Assembly: GCA_963718605.1 (NCBI GenBank)
Contig: OY970363.1
Location: 3,782,001-3,846,000 of the forward strand
Origin: JACCXE01 sp963718605
Lineage (GTDB): Bacteria; Actinomycetota; Acidimicrobiia; Acidimicrobiales; JACCXE01
Direction: 5' to 3'
Length of the DNA stretch: 64,000 nucleotides
Under the pieces are notes generated by a model. It was not told where the DNA came from. It was given only the letters and a program-made list of their open reading frames with translations, and did not search any database. The translations under genes were made by a program, and so were the position numbers. Below, in pieces: positions 9,501 through 16,365 of this stretch. Position 1 is the stretch's first letter; each line of letters begins with the position of its first letter.

Positions 9501-9690
9501 AGTCACCGCCGAGCTTCAGCAGTTGGTTGTTCACACCCGGGATGACGCGGCCGGGCGTAACACTCTCGATGGTCGGGCCGAGCAGTGCCGCGTGCGCGGG
9601 GGCCACCGCGCCGACCAGCGAACCAACCAGCAGCGCCACAGCGAGGAGGGCAAGGCGCGAAAAGACAGAACGTTGACTGCGACGACTCAT
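6553..9690 (-). CDS. Large secreted protein: seven IPT/TIG-like domains plus FG-GAP/VCBS propeller repeats
   Basis: 1045 residues with a Sec signal peptide (hydrophobic 11-30, cleavage near AHA|A at 34). Residues about 38-706 form seven Ig-like units of about 90 residues, each with phrases such as VTGRGFKSG, ITGTSFAPG or TRSITVTQG typical of IPT/TIG folds. Residues about 712-1045 carry six FG-GAP-like repeats (GVHVAVGNVDG, GDVNGDGKDDIITG, ADVDADGDSDLVLS) with Asp-rich calcium loops, probably a beta-propeller. CxxC pairs close domains 1, 3, 5 and 7 only (123-126, 328-331, 512-515, 698-701). It is likely a cell-surface adhesion or scaffold protein. No LPxTG-type motif is seen. It ends inside galK by 8 bases. 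Confidence 0.8.
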   Translation of the reverse strand: MSRRSQRSVFSRLALLAVALLVGSLVGAVAPAHAALLGPTIESVTPGRVIPGVNNQLLKLGGDFTSGSATVAITPPTGITIVGSPTTVSTTEIDVTVNVAIDAPYTARDVTVTQGLLGSSSTCAKCLNVGPDILTVTGPLSNKGANGTFTVTGRGFKSGSSVKIERKNYGLGGTESDSINGFNVSVTPGTAQNGNVGSITATVGTLNRAPGRWKVTVTGSDGVAASFGDGVTSGLQITGSQPLLGTLSPTRINSNQTDVQFTVNGEGFAQGMTALVSGSGITQTAKTAITSDKIATFKLSSTALTQGPRTLVLRNADDQQSTNTEALCADCNLPTPPNPGITSVSPAVVGQGATSQRLVVTGTNFGSLPVVTVSPQNDISIQATRDSATQLTLSVSTGPSTPIGARDMTIMFNGGATASKANAFSVSTGFSVLSLTPAGAARGFNGPIQINGTGFAPTPAPTVSASPGTGVTFGTATVDSASRLTVNVQIANDAPQTTRSITVTQGANSATCTNCFTVATPPTVTSISPNSGNGGGSVSISDIAGTNFAPNPTVTLERTGQNKVTMTLVNRESSTKIAGTFDLTDAAPGVWDLKVTNADGGAATLANAFTVVFPSPTATASNPESVPQATPSTKLTITGTSFAPGMAVTIPNAAGVTVTDVSRKSTTSAEVTVATSDNAALGSRDLKVTNSDGKTGTCTSCFVVTQGTQAKNFGPGVTAYENFNGGAFVAAGNIDAVPLNGVEFVTAPNAGGGPHIRPYRINPANGNIQPLGDGFMAYSPQFTGGVHVAVGNVDGNAANGDEIITAPGAGGGPHIRAFHINNDLSVTEPFGGGFMAYDPGFNGGVWVATGDVNGDGKDDIITGAGAGGGPHVRVWTLAADGHSFREIGGWMAYGNFTGGAYVAAGNFVAEASDAPQLDEVVTVPAFGGGPHTRITNGTGHVLREFMAFNNNDENGYRVTSGDFDFDTVDDIAVAKGSSSEIFIAQITPSGPVALVQPNPTPYGNLPTGTNLAGADVDADGDSDLVLSPDHSNAVTIRLIRPLSAT

Positions 9691-9761
9691 GACGCCGACG
9701 ATACCGGTCGCCGGCCCGGAATCTCGGCCAGCTCGCTATATAAAGGCCGATACGCGCGGAA

Positions 9762-10367
9762 TTACATGCGGTCGAGCAGCCGGCGTTTCTTGTCGTCGAA
9801 CTCGGCCTGCGAGATCACGCCCCGTTGGCGTAGTTCGTCCAGTTTTTCGATCTGCACCGGTATCGAGTCCGACCCGTTGGCCGGGCGCACTGTCGTCGCG
9901 TCCTCGATCGCCTTGTGAATCGTGTTTTGCACGGTGAACGGGTCCGCCACGTTTGGGAACGTTTCCTGCCCGCGTTCGCCCGCTGATTCGATCATGAGGT
10001 CGCCGGCGTGGATCACCCGCTCGAACAACGACTGGTGGCAGGCGAGGTCGTTGATGCGTTCGAGCGGAATCTCTCGCGTCTGGCGGCTGAAAATGCCGCT
10101 GCGCGTAACGAGGCGGTCGCTCGTCAGCACGAAGTCGGTCGTGCGCCACTTGAGGTAGACGACGGCGAGATGCACGAGCGCCGCGAGGATCAAGGCGATG
10201 CCGAGCCAGTTGACGAACTCATTGTTCTTAAACCGCAGCACTCCCGCGACCGCAAGCACGATTGCGAGCACGAGACGCGTCGCCACACCGGCGAACACCC
10301 ACCAGTGCGGGTGCGTATCGATGATTACTTCCTCGTCGTCGTTCAAGAGCTTCTCGGGAAAGGCCAC
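9762..10367 (-). CDS. PH domain (YdbS/DUF304-like) membrane protein with C-terminal SHOCT
   Basis: 201 residues. Two hydrophobic segments (about 22-45 and 52-72) precede a bacterial PH-like domain: TTDFVLTSDRLVTRSGIFSRQTREIPLERIND is the DUF304 hallmark region. The C-terminus (about 170-201) is a SHOCT helix pair, EKLDELRQRGVISQAEFDDKKRRLLDRM. Such proteins are membrane-associated with no enzymatic activity known. It is the last gene of the minus-strand operon that begins near 15.0 kb, 15 bases after def. Confidence 0.8.
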   Translation of the reverse strand: MAFPEKLLNDDEEVIIDTHPHWWVFAGVATRLVLAIVLAVAGVLRFKNNEFVNWLGIALILAALVHLAVVYLKWRTTDFVLTSDRLVTRSGIFSRQTREIPLERINDLACHQSLFERVIHAGDLMIESAGERGQETFPNVADPFTVQNTIHKAIEDATTVRPANGSDSIPVQIEKLDELRQRGVISQAEFDDKKRRLLDRM

Positions 10368-10382
10368 GGCTGAACGCTACGA

Positions 10383-10884
10383 CTACTTGTAGACCTTCCG
10401 GCGGAACACGGCCTCACGACCGCGCACACGGTCCAGAAACAGCAGCCCGTCCAAGTGATCGAGTTCGTGTTGCACCGCGCGCGCTTCGAACGCGACGAAG
10501 CCGTCACGGAATGCGTCGCCGTGTTCGTTCTGCCACGTGAGGGTCAAGGAAGTCGCACGCGTGACGTCGCCCGTGAAGTCCGGCACGCTCATGCAGCCTT
10601 CCCGCGCGACGTCGGTGTCGCCGCGCAGTTCGATCACGGGGTTGACCATTACGAGTTCGCCGTGATTGGCGGGCGCCTTCTTGTGGCCGCGCAGGTCGAT
10701 GACGGCCACGCGCTGGCTCACACCAATCTGCGGTGCCGCGAGCCCGACGCATCCTGGGGACGCCCGCATGGTGTCGAGCAGATCGGTAACGAGCGCGGCG
10801 AGTTGCGTCGTCGAACTTCTCGACCATGGGTGTTGGCGCGGCCAGCACCGGGTGCGGCAGGCCGACGACGGCGCGTACGGGCAC
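10383..10884 (-). CDS. def: Peptide deformylase, frameshifted as sequenced
   Basis: Removes the formyl group from nascent N-termini. All three metal motifs are present in the downstream frame: GCVGLAAPQIG, EGCMSVP and VQHELDHLDG (HExDH). The N-terminal 27 or so residues (GTG at 10884, VRAVVGLPHPVLAAPTP) are in another frame. Removing one base near 10793-10801, in a CG-rich run, joins ATR to ALVTDLLDTMRASPG, giving a normal protein of about 166 residues. Because deformylase is normally essential, a sequencing error or a second copy elsewhere is more likely than true loss. It follows the ACT-protein gene by 6 bases. Confidence 0.87.
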
Positions 10885-10890
10885 GGCGCG

Positions 10891-11427
10891 TTAAAGAATG
10901 TCGGCTTCGGAGAGATACGCGCTGCAGGTGACGCCGAGCGCGGCGCATACCGCGTCGAGCTGGTCGGAGAAGTCGTCGCCGTCTACGGATGCGGGGAGCG
11001 TGACATCGAGGATCATCACGTAGGCCGGGCCTCCATCGCCGGGCACCACCCGCGTGTCGAGGTCGACCACATTTACGTGCATGTCGGCGAGCGCCGCGGC
11101 GATGCCGTGCACGATGCCGGGATGATCCGCGCCGTGCACGCTCACTGTCCACAATTCGCCGGCCGCCGGCACCGCGACGGCTGCGTCAATCGCGCGCACC
11201 ATCGTGACAAGATGCATCTCGGTAGCGACAGGCGTAAGCGCGGCTTCCAACATCGGCGCGTCGAGTTCGGACGGGCCGCTGACAACCAGCATCATCGAGA
11301 AGTGCCCACCCAGAATCGCCATGGCGGTGTCCTCGATGTTGCACTGCCGCTGCACCAAAACCTCGGTAACCGCGGCCACGATCCCGGGACGGTCGGCACC
11401 GATTGCTGCGATGGAAAACCGCGACAA
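10891..11427 (-). CDS. Double ACT-domain protein (GcvR-like)
   Basis: 178 residues with two ACT domains: SIAAIGADRPGIVAAVTEVL at residues 5-24, and WTVSVHGADHPGIVHGIAAAL near residue 92. The layout matches GcvR-type and other ACT-only regulatory proteins that sense amino acids; no catalytic domain is attached. The TTG start directly follows the TAG of the zincin gene, so translation is probably coupled. No glycine-cleavage genes are in the window, so the ligand is unknown. Confidence 0.75.
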   Translation of the reverse strand: MSRFSIAAIGADRPGIVAAVTEVLVQRQCNIEDTAMAILGGHFSMMLVVSGPSELDAPMLEAALTPVATEMHLVTMVRAIDAAVAVPAAGELWTVSVHGADHPGIVHGIAAALADMHVNVVDLDTRVVPGDGGPAYVMILDVTLPASVDGDDFSDQLDAVCAALGVTCSAYLSEADIL

Positions 11428-11793
11428 CTAGGCCCAGCCGAGTTCGTGCAGCCGGGCGTCGGTGAGCCCGAAGTGGTGCCCGACCTCGTGGATCACGGTG
11501 ACCCGGACCTGATCGATCACTTCTTGGTCATTCGTGCAGACGGCGCAGATCGACCGGCGGAAGATCGTGATGCGGTCCGGCATGACCATGCCACCCTCGC
11601 CGTAGCGCGCGCGATTCGTAAGCGGCACGCCTTCGTAGAGCCCCAGGAGCCGGCCGGGCGGCGCAAAGTCGTCCACGACTACCGCGACGTTGTCCATGCG
11701 CGAGGCGATGTCTTCGGGAATCGAGTCGAGGGCGTCAGCGACCAAGGCTGCGAAGTGCGCGGGCGAGACGTCGATCATCACCGAACTGCTCAC
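11428..11793 (-). CDS. Metallopeptidase family protein (minimal zincin)
   Basis: 121 residues. The C-terminal VTVIHEVGHHFGLTDARLHELGW carries HEVGH (the HExxH zinc-peptidase signature) with the third ligand region typical of the DUF1025-type minimal zincins of actinobacteria. The substrate is unknown. Start GTG at 11791-11793 overlaps the ddl stop (GTGA), so it is translationally coupled to ddl. An internal ATG at codon 6 is an alternative start. Confidence 0.8.
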   Translation of the reverse strand: MSSSVMIDVSPAHFAALVADALDSIPEDIASRMDNVAVVVDDFAPPGRLLGLYEGVPLTNRARYGEGGMVMPDRITIFRRSICAVCTNDQEVIDQVRVTVIHEVGHHFGLTDARLHELGWA

Positions 11794-12866
11794 GCCAGCT
11801 TCGATGCGATCGCGCCGGCGCCGCGTAGCACCAGGCCGTCGGCACCCGCCGACGAGTAACGCGCCGTGGGCCGTGCCCCGGCCTCGCGGATCATGTCGTC
11901 GAGCAAGGTCGCGAATGCCACCGTCGGCTCGACCCAGAGGTGGCGAGCGAGCGAACCGGGGATCGTGTTGATCTCGTTGAGGTACAGCGCGTCGCCGTCG
12001 AGCAGGAAGTCGATCCGCGCGACGCCGCGCACGCCCGAGAGTTGCGCGGCGTCCAACGCGTGGGCGCGCAACTTGGCTTCGACGTCGGAGGCCAGCACGG
12101 CGGGCAGTTCGCGCGGCGCGCTCACCATGCCCTCCCCACCGACGTACTTCTCGGCGTACGCGTAGATCTCTCCGCCGCTGCGCGTCGGCTTTTCGATCGC
12201 ACTCAATTCGGGGGTCGGGAACACGCGCACCGCGACGTTGACGTCAATCGAGTCAGGACGGAACGGTTCGATCACGGCGCCGCGCTCGAGGTGCGGATTG
12301 CTACGGAGACGATCGTGGGCGGTGCCGATATCGGGCACCACGTCAATGCCAATTGAGGAGCCGCCAAACCGTGGCTTCACGATGTAGGGGCCGTCGAAGT
12401 CGGGCTTTGTGGCGTCGGTGAGTGCAGCCCGGGGCAGCGTGGGGATTCCCGCGGCGGCGCACACGTCACCGAAGGCCAACTTGTCCATGCCGAGCGCCGC
12501 CCCGGCGACCGAAGGGCCCGTATACGCCAAGCCGGCCAAGTCGAGTTGGGCCTGAATGGTGCCGTCTTCTCCGGGCCCACCGTGACAGCAGTTGACGATG
12601 ACAGCGTCGTAAGCCTTTTCGCGGCCCATCCCGCCCTTGGCCGCGAGGCCGCCGCCGGCGCTGATACGGACGGGCTTCGCGCCGCGCGGCACGCCGTCGG
12701 CGAAGGCAATGCCTTCGAGCGTGGCGTCGACAAGCACAAAGTCACCTGCGCGCGTCCAGTAGAGCGCCTCGGTCGAATTGAGCGCCCGGGCCGCTTGGAG
12801 GCCAGTGAGAACACTGACGTCGTGCTCGGGCGACGGACCGCCGAAGAGGACTAACGGGTCAGTCAC
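11790..12866 (-). CDS. ddl: D-alanine--D-alanine ligase
   Basis: 358 residues, ATP-grasp family; joins two D-alanines for peptidoglycan. Visible features are LFGGPSPEHDVSVLTG at the N-terminus, NCCHGGPGEDGTIQ (HG loop), YTGPSVAGAALGMDK, YIVKPRFGGSSIG (ATP-binding lysine), GVARIDFLL, and the metal-binding ending NEINTIPGSLARHLW. It lies 12 bases after the MurF-like ligase, the next enzyme in the pathway, which adds the D-Ala-D-Ala product to the UDP-MurNAc-tripeptide. The pair therefore makes a two-step peptidoglycan module. Confidence 0.9.
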   Translation of the reverse strand: MTDPLVLFGGPSPEHDVSVLTGLQAARALNSTEALYWTRAGDFVLVDATLEGIAFADGVPRGAKPVRISAGGGLAAKGGMGREKAYDAVIVNCCHGGPGEDGTIQAQLDLAGLAYTGPSVAGAALGMDKLAFGDVCAAAGIPTLPRAALTDATKPDFDGPYIVKPRFGGSSIGIDVVPDIGTAHDRLRSNPHLERGAVIEPFRPDSIDVNVAVRVFPTPELSAIEKPTRSGGEIYAYAEKYVGGEGMVSAPRELPAVLASDVEAKLRAHALDAAQLSGVRGVARIDFLLDGDALYLNEINTIPGSLARHLWVEPTVAFATLLDDMIREAGARPTARYSSAGADGLVLRGAGAIASKLA

Positions 12867-12878
12867 AGTGCCGAAATC

Positions 12879-14282
12879 CTACTGGTAGTGGTCGGGTAGG
12901 TCGTTTTCATACAGGACCGCGTCGCCGGGGCCGAGGTTGGCTCGTACCCACTTCACCGCGTCCTCGCGGGTGCGGAAGTGCTCGACGGTCGCGTTCGTCT
13001 TCGCCGCTCCCGCGGCGAGCGCAGTTGCGTTGGTTTGTCCCACGATGCCGATCACCGCGGCGATGGCACCCGCGTCGGCTGCGAACGCTTCGTTCTCGGC
13101 GCGCTGGCGAGGTCCGAGTTCGATCATGCCCGGCGTGATCAGGACGCGGCGGCCGGTCGGCGACCCCGACGACTTGAGCACGTCCAGGGCGCGGCGGACA
13201 CCGGCCGGATTCGAGTTGAAGGTGTCGTCGAGCACAACGACACCCGACGCCGCAGTGGTGGCCTCGAGGCGATGCGCGGCGCCAGGAGCGGTCGCGAGTC
13301 GGTTCACCGCGTCCGCCGGCGTCACGCCGAGTTCGATCGCTACCGCCAACGCCGCGGCCGCGTTCGTCGGAGCTGTCGGCAGCGCGTCGACGTGACCGAC
13401 CTTCGTGCCCCGCACATACACATCGCCGCCGATCACCGCGGCGTCAGCGTCGCTGCGCACGCCCGAGACGCGCAGCACCTTCTTGTCGGTGATCGAGTCT
13501 GCGACCGGCACGAGTCGCGGGTCGTCGAAGTTCAGCACCACCGTTTTCGCGGTCGCGAAAATCTCCGACTTCGCTTTGACGATGTTGGCCTCGTCCTTGA
13601 ACCGTTCGAGGTGGACGGGCCCGATCGCGGTCAGTACCGCGATATCGGGGGGGCACCACGAACACAGTTCGGCAATCTCTCCAGGTCCGTACGTGCCCAT
13701 CTCGGCGACGAACACATCGGTGCCCGCCGGCAGACCTTCGTTAATCGCGCGCGCGAGTCCGGCGCGGTTGTTGAAGCTCGCCGGGCTGGCCGACACGGAC
13801 CGCGTGCCCGACAACAAGTGCGCGAGCACGACCTTCGTCGACGTCTTGCCGTAGCTCCCGGTGATCGCGACGACCGTTGGCTGAACGGCGTTGAGCTTGG
13901 CCGTCGCTCGACGCACAAAGCGGCCGCCCAGCCGACGCTCGATGGGCGCGGTAGCCAGCAGGGCCGCGTCGACGGTGACGGGCACGAGCAACAGCGCGAA
14001 CAGCGCGTCGCCGCTGAGCGGCAGGCCGAACGCGTTCAGCGAAAGAATGATGCCCACGTGAATGAACAGGGCGACCGCGGCGAGCACGCGCAGGCGCCGC
14101 GTCCACGCCAGCTTCGACGTGCGGCCGCGCACGCTCAGCCCGAGCGCGACCCAATTCCACCGCAGCGCGAAGCGCGTCACCGAACCGGCGAGATAGTGCT
14201 CGCGTTGCGCGACCCGCAACCAGCGAAGGCCGTCGACAACGGCGATCACCACGAAGATCGCGGCGACGACGCGGTCGATCAT
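12879..14282 (-). CDS. MurF-like Mur ligase with N-terminal membrane domain
   Basis: 467 residues. The first 120 residues are not the usual MurF substrate domain; instead three hydrophobic segments are seen (about 2-19, 64-82, 92-110). The Mur ligase core follows: P-loop ITGSYGKTSTK at 140-150, SFNNRAG, FVAEMGTYGPGEIAEL, AVLTAIGPVHLERF, TNAAAALAVA, and LDDTFNSNPAGV in the C-terminal domain. The start ATG at 14280-14282 sits in an ATGA overlap with the preceding hydrolase gene. Adjacency to ddl supports a D-Ala-D-Ala-adding ligase, but the missing N-domain leaves the acceptor open. See findings. Confidence 0.82.
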   Translation of the reverse strand: MIDRVVAAIFVVIAVVDGLRWLRVAQREHYLAGSVTRFALRWNWVALGLSVRGRTSKLAWTRRLRVLAAVALFIHVGIILSLNAFGLPLSGDALFALLLVPVTVDAALLATAPIERRLGGRFVRRATAKLNAVQPTVVAITGSYGKTSTKVVLAHLLSGTRSVSASPASFNNRAGLARAINEGLPAGTDVFVAEMGTYGPGEIAELCSWCPPDIAVLTAIGPVHLERFKDEANIVKAKSEIFATAKTVVLNFDDPRLVPVADSITDKKVLRVSGVRSDADAAVIGGDVYVRGTKVGHVDALPTAPTNAAAALAVAIELGVTPADAVNRLATAPGAAHRLEATTAASGVVVLDDTFNSNPAGVRRALDVLKSSGSPTGRRVLITPGMIELGPRQRAENEAFAADAGAIAAVIGIVGQTNATALAAGAAKTNATVEHFRTREDAVKWVRANLGPGDAVLYENDLPDHYQ

Positions 14283-15011
14283 GCGAGCAACCGATCGATC
14301 GCGGAACGCAGTTCGTCGGGCGCGGTCATCGGTGTGAGATGCCCGGCCCCGGCGATAACGGTGAGACGGGCGCGGCCCCCGAGCCGCGCCGCGAGTTCCT
14401 GCGCGCCGGCCAGAGGAGCGGCGGTGTCGTCGTCGCCCCACACCAGTTCGATGGGTCCGCGAGCTGCGGCGATCTCGGCGTCGTAATTCTCGTTCACGAG
14501 CATGACGTGCACGGCCCGCATGGTCGGCGACGCGTTGGCGTAGTCGCTCGATCCGTACCTCTTGCGCGCCACCTCCATACGCGCGTCGGACAGCACGCCG
14601 CGTTGGTTCAGCCAACGCGCCATGCGGTAACCAACCTTGGGCTTACCCGCGCCCGTCGTTCGAATCAGGGGCGCCCCGGTGAGCACCAAGCCGCCGATGA
14701 GTTCGGGATATGTCGCCGCCAAATGAATACCGACCCGTCCTCCGAAACTGTGGCCAAGCACCACCGGCGGCGTGGGCAAGTCGCGGCAGCGCGTCCGCCA
14801 CGAGCGCGGCGTAGGCGGCTGAACCCCACGGCTCGGACGGCGCGGGGGTGGCGCCAAAGCCGGGCAGGTCAAATGCGATCGCGTCGAACGGCCCGAGGAC
14901 ACGCGCGAAGTCGGCGTGCGTGCGCGCCCACCCGTGCAACGCCACGACGCGCGCGGGCGCGCTTCCATACGCAGTTCCGTAGAGCCGTCCCCCGGCAAAG
15001 CTGCTCAGCAC
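14279..15011 (-). CDS. Alpha/beta hydrolase, frameshifted as sequenced
   Basis: The first frame encodes GGRLYGTAYG, VVALHGWARTHADF (oxyanion HGW), AIAFDLPGFG and the WGSAAYAALVADAL helix. After one surplus base at about 14782-14789, the next frame gives RDLPTPPVVLGHSFGGRVG (nucleophile elbow GHSFGG), VWGDDDTAAP (acid region) and IAGAGHLTPM (catalytic His). The complete triad supports a functional serine hydrolase if the frame is restored. The GTG at 15011 is preferred because TAGTTT lies seven bases upstream; a TTG at 15020 would overlap that box. It heads the ddl/MurF operon through an ATGA overlap. Confidence 0.78.
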
Positions 15012-15018
15012 GACGGAC

Positions 15019-15028
15019 AAACTAGGTT
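15019..15028. promoter_or_regulatory. Overlapping divergent -10 boxes (bidirectional promoter)
   Basis: Minus-strand TAGTTT (15024-15019) lies 7 bases before the hydrolase GTG at 15011. Plus-strand TAGGTT (15023-15028) lies 8 bases before the fucosidase GTG at 15037. The boxes share the TA at 15023-15024, the same geometry as at 3786-3795. Confidence 0.5.
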
Positions 15029-15036
15029 GCCCGGCC

Positions 15037-16317
15037 GTGCCAGAGAGTTTTCGTTCCCCGGGGTTGGATGAGTGGTTCGTAGGCGCCGGCTTCGGCGTGT
15101 TCGTCCACTGGGATCACGCGAGCCAGCAGGGCTTGGAGACCTCGTGGCCGCTCGTCGGTGGCGTGCAGGTCTTGCCCAGCAGTTGGGACGTGCCGACCGA
15201 GAGCTATCACGCCAGCGCGGCGACATTCGATCCGCAAGCGTGGGATCCGGTCGCGTTCGCGCAGCGCGTGAAGGCAGCCGGCGCGACCTATGTGGTGTTC
15301 ACGGCCAAGCACCACAGCGGCTACGTGATGTGGGACACGCAGACCACGGACTGGTCGGTCACCAAGGCGTCGCCGTACGGCAAGGACATTGTCGGCCCGC
15401 TGGTGGACGCGTTGCGCGCCGAGGACCTTCGCATCGGCATCTATTTGTCACTGTCGGACTGGCACGAGCCGACGTACCCGGCGTTCCGCGAAGAGGACAA
15501 GCCCTACGTCCTCGGCGCGTCGCCGCCGCGGCCCTCGGATGAGGACGCCGAAAAATTCCGTACGTATCTCAAGGCGCAACTCACCGAAGTGCTCACGCAG
15601 TTCGGTCAAGTCGACGAGCTTTGGTTCGACGGTGGGTGGGAACGCCCCGTGAGGTGGTGGCAGCCGCAGGAACTCGAGGCGCATATCCGCGGGCTCATGC
15701 CGAACATCGTGATCAACGATCGCCTCACAAGCGTCGGCGACTTTCAGACGCCCGAGCAGTTCGTGCCGCCCAAGCCGCTCGACGGTCCGTGGGAAACCTG
15801 CATGACGATGAACGACAGCTGGGGCTGGGTGCCGAAGGACACGAACTACAAGTCGTCGACCACGATCATCCACACGCTGTGCGAGATCGTGAGCAAAGGC
15901 GGCAACTTCCTCTTGAACGTCAGCCCGATGGGCGACGGCGCGATCCCCGCGGTGCAACTCGAACGACTCGACGCGGTGACGCGTTGGATGAGCACGCACC
16001 GCGATGCCGTGGTGGGCGTGTCGCCCGCGCTCGAGCCGTGGCAGTTCTACGGCCCCACGACCCGGCGCGGGAGCCGCCTCTACGCCTTCGCGCTGGCCCG
16101 CCCCTACGAGGCAATAACGCTGCGCGGCTTACCGACGAAACGCGTGGTGAAAGCCACCGTGCTCGGCTCGGGTCAGGAACTCGACGTCCACACGCACACG
16201 GCGATAATGGATTCATTCGGTCCTGACCCCCGGGGTGACGTGGTCGTGTCGGTCCCCCAAGACCAGATCGACGAGTTCGCCACCGTGATCGCCATCGACT
16301 TCGAAGGTGACTTCTAA
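15037..16317 (+). CDS. Alpha-L-fucosidase, GH29
   Basis: 426 residues. GH29 markers in order: GFGVFVHWDHAS near residue 20, YVVFTAKHHSGYVMWDTQTT near 85 (KHHxG), IGIYLSLSDWHEP near 135, and VDELWFDGGWE near 190, whose Asp is the expected nucleophile. The C-terminus shows the GNFLLNVSPMGDG signature of the family and a short beta-sandwich. It releases terminal fucose or acts on related substrates. No signal peptide is seen, so it is probably cytoplasmic. The GTG at 15037 has TAGGTT eight bases upstream. It may share carbohydrate use with the GH2 and galactose genes, but they are not adjacent. Confidence 0.88.
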   Translation: MPESFRSPGLDEWFVGAGFGVFVHWDHASQQGLETSWPLVGGVQVLPSSWDVPTESYHASAATFDPQAWDPVAFAQRVKAAGATYVVFTAKHHSGYVMWDTQTTDWSVTKASPYGKDIVGPLVDALRAEDLRIGIYLSLSDWHEPTYPAFREEDKPYVLGASPPRPSDEDAEKFRTYLKAQLTEVLTQFGQVDELWFDGGWERPVRWWQPQELEAHIRGLMPNIVINDRLTSVGDFQTPEQFVPPKPLDGPWETCMTMNDSWGWVPKDTNYKSSTTIIHTLCEIVSKGGNFLLNVSPMGDGAIPAVQLERLDAVTRWMSTHRDAVVGVSPALEPWQFYGPTTRRGSRLYAFALARPYEAITLRGLPTKRVVKATVLGSGQELDVHTHTAIMDSFGPDPRGDVVVSVPQDQIDEFATVIAIDFEGDF

Positions 16318-16336
16318 GCCGCACCATCCGCGTCTC

Positions 16337-16358
16337 TGTCACACCCCCTGGGTAGCTT
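16337..16358 (+). promoter_or_regulatory. DNA-damage-type promoter element upstream of uvrD2
   Basis: TGTCACAC (16337-16344), spacer CCCCTGGG, then TAGCTT (16353-16358). The GTG at 16366 follows 7 bases later. It matches three other sites in the window (47336-47357, 50118-50139, 57467-57488) and has the spacing of the mycobacterial RecA-NDp promoter TTGTCRGTG-N8-TAnnnT. Confidence 0.6.
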
Positions 16359-16365
16359 GCGATGG

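Noticed and set aside
10504..10884. A separate 126-residue protein overlapping def
   Set aside because: Its first 27 or so residues are the N-terminus of deformylase. The rest is an out-of-frame reading after the frameshift.
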